Origin: WS-7 sp035635575
GTDB taxonomy: Bacteria; Eisenbacteria; RBG-16-71-46; SZUA-252
Direction: 5' to 3'
DNA: 17,848 bases
Assembly (NCBI GenBank): GCA_035635575.1
Contig: DASQAV010000106.1
Span: 1 to 17,848, forward strand
Shown here: positions 14,149 through 17,848 of the stretch, piece by piece
How positions within the stretch are numbered: position 1 is the stretch's first letter
Layout: the number at the start of each line of letters is the position of its first letter
Position numbers and translations under genes: made by a program
Notes under the pieces: generated by a model
Told to the model about the DNA's origin: nothing
The model's input: only the letters and a program-made list of their open reading frames with translations
Databases searched by the model: none

Positions 14149-15272
14149 TGGTTATTGGCTTGGGACACAGCAGCTAAGCCGAACGAGTTCACGCCCTGCA
14201 TGACCTGCTCCAGCTGTTCGGGCATGAGCTCGGCATACATGGGCAGCGACAGGCACTCGCGGGCCCAGCTCTCCGCCTCGGGGAAATTTCCCTCGCGATG
14301 ACCGAGGGGTGAGTAGGCGGCCTGAAGGTGGATGGGCACGGGGTAATGAAGCCCCGTCTGAATACCCTGCTCGCCCAGATGCGCGCGCAACGCGTTCCGG
14401 TGCTCCGAACGGATGACGTAGAGGTGATAGACGGGCTCGCACCCATGAGCCATGATCGGCGCCTGGATGCCGGAGCCTGCGAGCCCCCGGTCATAGAGGG
14501 CGGCGTGCGCCCGGCGCGCCGCATTCCATGTATCGAGGTGCCGGAGCTTCACGCCGAGCACCGCGCCTTGAATGCCCTCGAGCCGCGCGTTGTAGCCCAC
14601 TTCGGCGTGCCGGTAGCGCTCCGTCTGTCCGTGGTCGCGCAGCCGCCTCACGCGAGATGCCAGCTCGAGATCGTTCGTCGCGACGGCGCCGCCCTCGCCG
14701 TAGGCTCCGAGATTCTTGCCGGGATAGAAGGAGAAACAGGCGGCGTGACCAAACGATCCGACGCGCCGCCCCCGGTACCGTGCGCCATGAGCCTGGCAGG
14801 CGTCCTCGATGACGAGGATCTGCTCCTCGGCGGCGAATTGGAGGATGGAGCTCATGTCCGCCGGCTGGCCGTACAGGTGGACGGGAATGATGGCGCGCGT
14901 GCGCTTCGTCCGGGCCTCGCGAAGGCGCGAGACGTCGAGGTTGCCCGTGTCGCGGCGCACGTCGACGAATACGGGACGAGCGCCCACGTGCGAAACTGCT
15001 TCCGCGGTGGCGATGAAGGTGTGGGCCGGAAGGATCACTTCGTCGCCCGGGCCGATGCCCAGTGCGAGCAGCGTCAGCTGCAGCGCCACCGTGCCGTTGC
15101 TGATGCCGACGACTTCCTCGACTCCGAGGTACTCCGCGAAGTCGCGCTCGAAGCTCTCGACGGCGGGACCCAGGACGAACGCGGTGTTGTCGATGACCTC
15201 CTGGATCGCGGCATGGACCTCTTCACGAATGTATCGGTACTGCGCTTTGAGATCTACGAAGGGAACGCCCAC
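14145..15272 (-). CDS. DegT/DnrJ/EryC1-family PLP sugar aminotransferase
   Basis: A 375-residue protein with the full fold-type-I layout of sugar aminotransferases: VPFVDLKAQY near the start, SNGTVALQLTLLALG, GDEVILPAHTFIATAEAV, Asp157 in VIEDACQAHGA (pairs with the PLP pyridine nitrogen) and the Schiff-base Lys186 in FSFYPGKNLGAYGEGG. These enzymes transfer an amino group, usually from glutamate, to a keto-sugar nucleotide for surface polysaccharide or glycoconjugate synthesis. The GTG start at 15272 is chosen because GGGAGG lies six bases upstream and VPFVDL is the family's usual first motif; the frame is open further upstream, within the DUF354 gene. It overlaps the end of that gene by 19 bases. 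The dehydrogenase at 11453 is a plausible source of its keto substrate. Confidence 0.94.
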   Translation of the reverse strand: MGVPFVDLKAQYRYIREEVHAAIQEVIDNTAFVLGPAVESFERDFAEYLGVEEVVGISNGTVALQLTLLALGIGPGDEVILPAHTFIATAEAVSHVGARPVFVDVRRDTGNLDVSRLREARTKRTRAIIPVHLYGQPADMSSILQFAAEEQILVIEDACQAHGARYRGRRVGSFGHAACFSFYPGKNLGAYGEGGAVATNDLELASRVRRLRDHGQTERYRHAEVGYNARLEGIQGAVLGVKLRHLDTWNAARRAHAALYDRGLAGSGIQAPIMAHGCEPVYHLYVIRSEHRNALRAHLGEQGIQTGLHYPVPIHLQAAYSPLGHREGNFPEAESWARECLSLPMYAELMPEQLEQVMQGVNSFGLAAVSQANNH

Positions 15273-16315
15273 GGATTCCTCCCATCCACCACACCGACGT
15301 CCGGAGTGCCTCCCAGCTCCAATATGTGATCCACAACGGCGTCGCGAAGGCTTCCACCGCACGAATGCCGCCCCGCATGAGCCTTCCTCTGGAACGGAAT
15401 CCTCGAAACGCTCTCCGGCTCGCGCACGGCGACGAGTCGACATCCACGGATCAGCTCCTGATCCAGGGCGCCGACCGGCCCGGTGAAGATGCTGTACGCC
15501 GGGGTGCCCAGAAGCGCCGCTTCGCGGTTCATCGTCCCACCTCCGGAAACCGCAAGATCGGCGGCCGCCAGAAGCGAGAGCCCGTCCATGGGGGCTTCGG
15601 GAACCAGAATCCTCTCGCAACGCGCCGATTCGGGCACATCGTCGTCAGGATTGCGGCGAAGCCAGACCGCTCTCACGTTCCTCGAGGTCGCGATTCGTGT
15701 CGCCAGCGCGTTCAGAATCGTTTCGCTGGCGCGGTCGTGATAATGCGCGCTCCGGCTGGGCGGACGCACGACGACGAGCACCTCTTCGTCACGGACGCCG
15801 AGACGGGCACGCAAGGTCGCATCGGGAACAAAATCGGCGAGATAGATCTCCTCCTTGAATCCGTCGAAGGGATGCCAGCGCTTGTCGGGATTCCGACCGG
15901 CCACGTCGCTGACAACGGCCCGGGGCACGAGAATCCGGTCGCAGAAATACCGGAAGAGCCAGGTCGAGACGTGCTCGTAGTCGAACATGGTGATGTTGGG
16001 AATGCCCAGGAGTCGCGCGGCAGGGGGCAGGGAGCGGGAGCCATGGCCGACCGCGACGTCGAAGCGGCCCTTCCTGCCGAACCGCGCCAGCTCCAGCATG
16101 CGTCCCGCGAGCGCCGTCGCCTTGGCGGCGGTTCCATGGGGCTGTCCCCTCCCCACGAGGGTGTACTCGATGGAAGCGGCTTCGAGCAGCTGAGGCACGT
16201 ACGTTCGATCGCGAGCCGTAACTCCCACTTCGGCGCCTCTCTCCCGAAGCTCTCGGATGATCGGGCGGAAGATCTGAACGTGCGGGGCGTTATCGACGTC
16301 GATCCAGACCCTCAC
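15254..16315 (-). CDS. DUF354-family, glycosyltransferase-like (GT-B fold) protein
   Basis: A 353-residue protein opening MRVWIDVDNAPHVQIFRPII, the typical start of DUF354 proteins, with VAVGHGSRSLPPAARLLGIPN, an internal DYEH and, near the C-terminus, SGGGTMNREAALLGTPAYSIF, which resembles the nucleotide-sugar-binding region of GT-B enzymes such as the UDP-GlcNAc 2-epimerase/MurG type. DUF354 genes are frequent in polysaccharide and glycoprotein clusters, but their activity is not well established. The GTG start shares a four-base GTGA overlap with the upstream gene and has no Shine-Dalgarno, suggesting translational coupling. Cytoplasmic, with no signal peptide or membrane helix. Confidence 0.88.
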   Translation of the reverse strand: MRVWIDVDNAPHVQIFRPIIRELRERGAEVGVTARDRTYVPQLLEAASIEYTLVGRGQPHGTAAKATALAGRMLELARFGRKGRFDVAVGHGSRSLPPAARLLGIPNITMFDYEHVSTWLFRYFCDRILVPRAVVSDVAGRNPDKRWHPFDGFKEEIYLADFVPDATLRARLGVRDEEVLVVVRPPSRSAHYHDRASETILNALATRIATSRNVRAVWLRRNPDDDVPESARCERILVPEAPMDGLSLLAAADLAVSGGGTMNREAALLGTPAYSIFTGPVGALDQELIRGCRLVAVREPESVSRIPFQRKAHAGRHSCGGSLRDAVVDHILELGGTPDVGVVDGRNPWAFPS

Positions 16316-17526
16316 GCGACACCCGCCGTCGCCGGCTCAAGCTGTTCGGCGGGCCGCAAAGACCCGGCCGTGGCCATCGCGAGAGCCATCCAGGCCTGTG
16401 CCCAGCGGAGGAACTCGCGTTCATCACGGCGCCCATTCTGAATCCGATATGCGAAATGATCTTCGTCCGGAATCCAGAGCTCGCGAAGCGCCCAGTCGGC
16501 GATCGAGCTCGCGACCTGGAAAGCCTGGTCGCGCATCGTGGGGGTCGCATCCTCCCAGGATGCGAGCGCAGCAAACGTGATCAAGCCCTGCGCGGCCGAG
16601 TGCGCATCGAGCGGAGCGGAGTCGTTTAGGCGGAGCCTCGCGGACCCATCCAGGCCAAAGAAGCGGCGATAAACGGCCATTCCTCGATTCAGCGCCTCGG
16701 TCGGTACGCGGAAGCCCATGCTCCGGATCTGCATCAGAGATTCGATCACATAGCCCGTATGGAACGAGTCCATCCAGGCGCCCCCGGGATCGGTCGCATA
16801 CGGCCAGGAACCATCGGGTCGTTGCGCTCCAAGGACGAATAGAAGGAGGCTCGTGCCCAGTGCTTCGAGATCCCGGTCGCTCTTGAGAAGGGCAACTCGC
16901 AGGATCAGCCGCGCAGCCAGCGCGGAGATGTTCACCACGCGCGTCCTGTCCCCTTCCGTATAGGAGAGGGCGGCGCCTTCGCCTTCCCGGGTCGTGTGAA
17001 GCCGGGAGGCCAGGAAGGTGGCCGCGCCAAAAGCCATCTCGGTAGCCCGCGTGTCGCCCAGCGCGCTGACGCACTCCAGCGCATGCCATCCGACCATCGA
17101 GGTCACAACCGCGTTTGGAGTGTTCGCGGGCGCCCAGAAGGAGCGCGACTGCCATGGGAACGGGTATCCCCAGCCGAGAGCGCTTCCCGTCAGGACCGCG
17201 CGGGCCTCGATCTCGTCCAGGAGCTCGCTTGCGAAATCGTGCGCTCGCGACTCTCCGATCACACGTCGTCCGCGTGTCACGGCGCACAGGAACAGTGCGA
17301 GCGCCTTGGGATTCACGCTCGGCGTCGGCGAAGCCATGCGGCGAAACCAGGGGAATCGCAGCACTGTCTGAGAGAAAGCGAACCGTGGCAGCGCACCCAG
17401 GCGCATCACGGGCGATGCGAGCGGGGACAGCAGGCCGTCGTACGGATCCGACCCGGACCAGCCGTTCCGTCTTGCCCTGTAGAGGGCGAGCTGGAATGCC
17501 TCCGCGGCCGTCACGTCACCACTCAT
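16312..17526 (-). CDS. Predicted alpha/alpha-toroid (six-hairpin-like) protein of a polysaccharide cluster
   Basis: A 404-residue protein from ATG 17526, made almost entirely of amphipathic helices with hydrophobic inner faces. Recognisable blocks are LGWGYPFPWQSRSFWAPANTP, NAVVTSMVGWHALE, AQRPDGSWPYATDPGGAWMDSF and the C-terminal FLRWAQAWMALAMA. The repeating helix pairs and the PDGSWPY-type loops are those of alpha/alpha-toroid enzymes (six-hairpin glycosidases, polysaccharide lyases and epimerases, terpene cyclases). Similar proteins occur between oxidoreductase and glycosyltransferase genes in glycan clusters, and I recall some being mislabelled as other enzymes; the reaction is unknown. 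The chosen ATG overlaps the upstream gene by 11 bases and lacks a Shine-Dalgarno; the frame is open upstream to 17571. There is no signal peptide, so it probably acts in the cytoplasm. Confidence 0.75.
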   Translation of the reverse strand: MSGDVTAAEAFQLALYRARRNGWSGSDPYDGLLSPLASPVMRLGALPRFAFSQTVLRFPWFRRMASPTPSVNPKALALFLCAVTRGRRVIGESRAHDFASELLDEIEARAVLTGSALGWGYPFPWQSRSFWAPANTPNAVVTSMVGWHALECVSALGDTRATEMAFGAATFLASRLHTTREGEGAALSYTEGDRTRVVNISALAARLILRVALLKSDRDLEALGTSLLLFVLGAQRPDGSWPYATDPGGAWMDSFHTGYVIESLMQIRSMGFRVPTEALNRGMAVYRRFFGLDGSARLRLNDSAPLDAHSAAQGLITFAALASWEDATPTMRDQAFQVASSIADWALRELWIPDEDHFAYRIQNGRRDEREFLRWAQAWMALAMATAGSLRPAEQLEPATAGVA

Positions 17527-17848
17527 CGGCGGTGATCGCGCGCGCTTCCCGTATCGAGCGAGCGGCCGCAAGTGTCAGAGCCGTGCTGAGAATGCTCTCC
17601 TCCTCTGGAATCGGCGTCTTCGACCCCGTGATCACCGCGCCCAGGAACGCCTTCACTTCCGCTCGATGCCCCTTGTCACGCGCGGGCCAGCTTTTGTTCC
17701 TATGCTTCCCTGCTCTGTGAATGGAAGCCGATCGGAAATCGTCGATGACGACCGAGGTTCCCGAGCGGTGGACCTCAATCCTCTCCTTGGCGAGAGACGA
17801 ATCGCCATTCGACAGGTAGTCGATTCCCGCGGTCGCGCCATTCCGGAA
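17516..17848 (-). CDS. Oxidoreductase C-terminus (Gfo/Idh-like, perhaps a two-domain dehydrogenase), partial
   Basis: The last 110 codons of a gene entering from the right edge. The sequence runs NGATAGIDYLSNGDSSLAKE, RIEVHRSGTSVVIDDFRSAS, KSWPARDKGHRAEVKAFLGA, VITGSKTPIPEEESILSTAL, then TLAAARSIREARAITADEW. The IDYL-NGD-S-KERIEV, VIDDFR and DKGHRAE-FL patterns are those of the C-terminal part of Gfo/Idh/MocA oxidoreductases, notably the large fusion proteins that join a zinc alcohol-dehydrogenase domain to a Gfo/Idh domain in polysaccharide clusters. The N-terminus is outside the window, so single versus fused form cannot be settled. It overlaps the next gene by 11 bases. Confidence 0.8.
   Translation of the reverse strand, partial: FRNGATAGIDYLSNGDSSLAKERIEVHRSGTSVVIDDFRSASIHRAGKHRNKSWPARDKGHRAEVKAFLGAVITGSKTPIPEEESILSTALTLAAARSIREARAITADEW

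Noticed and set aside
15273..15620. N-terminal extension of the DegT aminotransferase
   Set aside because: It lies inside the DUF354 coding region and is not protein-like; the GTG at 15272 has a Shine-Dalgarno and starts at the family's first conserved motif.

Overview
This is a gene-dense, high-GC stretch of a Gram-negative-type bacterial chromosome. An outer-membrane Wzi-family barrel and a surface-polysaccharide gene set imply an outer membrane. Nothing here fixes the phylum. The general look (high GC, CYTH-CHAD protein, paired Ppx/GppA-HD proteins, TPR-bearing thioredoxin) would fit an uncultivated lineage such as Eisenbacteria, Gemmatimonadota or Acidobacteriota, but that is only an impression.

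Positions 1-8060 form a polyphosphate locus. Reading leftward from 5918, two Ppx/GppA-HD paralogues, polyphosphate kinase 1, a VOC-fold protein and the start of a YciI-family gene are packed with overlapping or near-touching ends. Reading rightward from 5992 are a SixA-type phosphohistidine phosphatase and a CYTH-CHAD protein (triphosphatase fold plus polyphosphate-binding helical domain). Together they can make, degrade and bind polyphosphate.

Positions 8057-8632 hold the most interesting item: a thioredoxin-TPR gene on the minus strand whose frame is interrupted once, by a TGA exactly at the first position of the redox CxxC motif (U36-S-G-C39). A strong Shine-Dalgarno lies upstream of the TGA, protein-like sequence continues unbroken after it, and a hairpin with a G-containing apical loop starts two bases after the TGA. 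This is the layout of a bacterial selenoprotein with a bSECIS element.

Positions 8692-11169 (plus strand) carry a membrane-anchored FecR-like protein and a Wzi-family outer-membrane protein. Both have a -10-like hexamer 8-9 bases before the ATG and no Shine-Dalgarno, so both may be leaderless.

Positions 11194-17848 (minus strand) are a surface-polysaccharide or glycan operon entering from the right. In order of transcription: the end of an oxidoreductase, an alpha/alpha-toroid (six-hairpin-like) protein, a DUF354 glycosyltransferase-like protein, a DegT-family PLP aminotransferase, a polyprenyl-phosphate sugar-1-phosphate transferase that lacks a standard start codon, a Gfo/Idh/MocA dehydrogenase, and a hexapeptide acyltransferase reduced to its two ends by an internal deletion and frameshift. 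The Wzi-type protein is convergent with this operon and probably serves the same export or surface-attachment process. No tRNA, rRNA, CRISPR array or insertion sequence was seen. Apart from the interrupted acyltransferase there is no gap over 300 bases without a gene.
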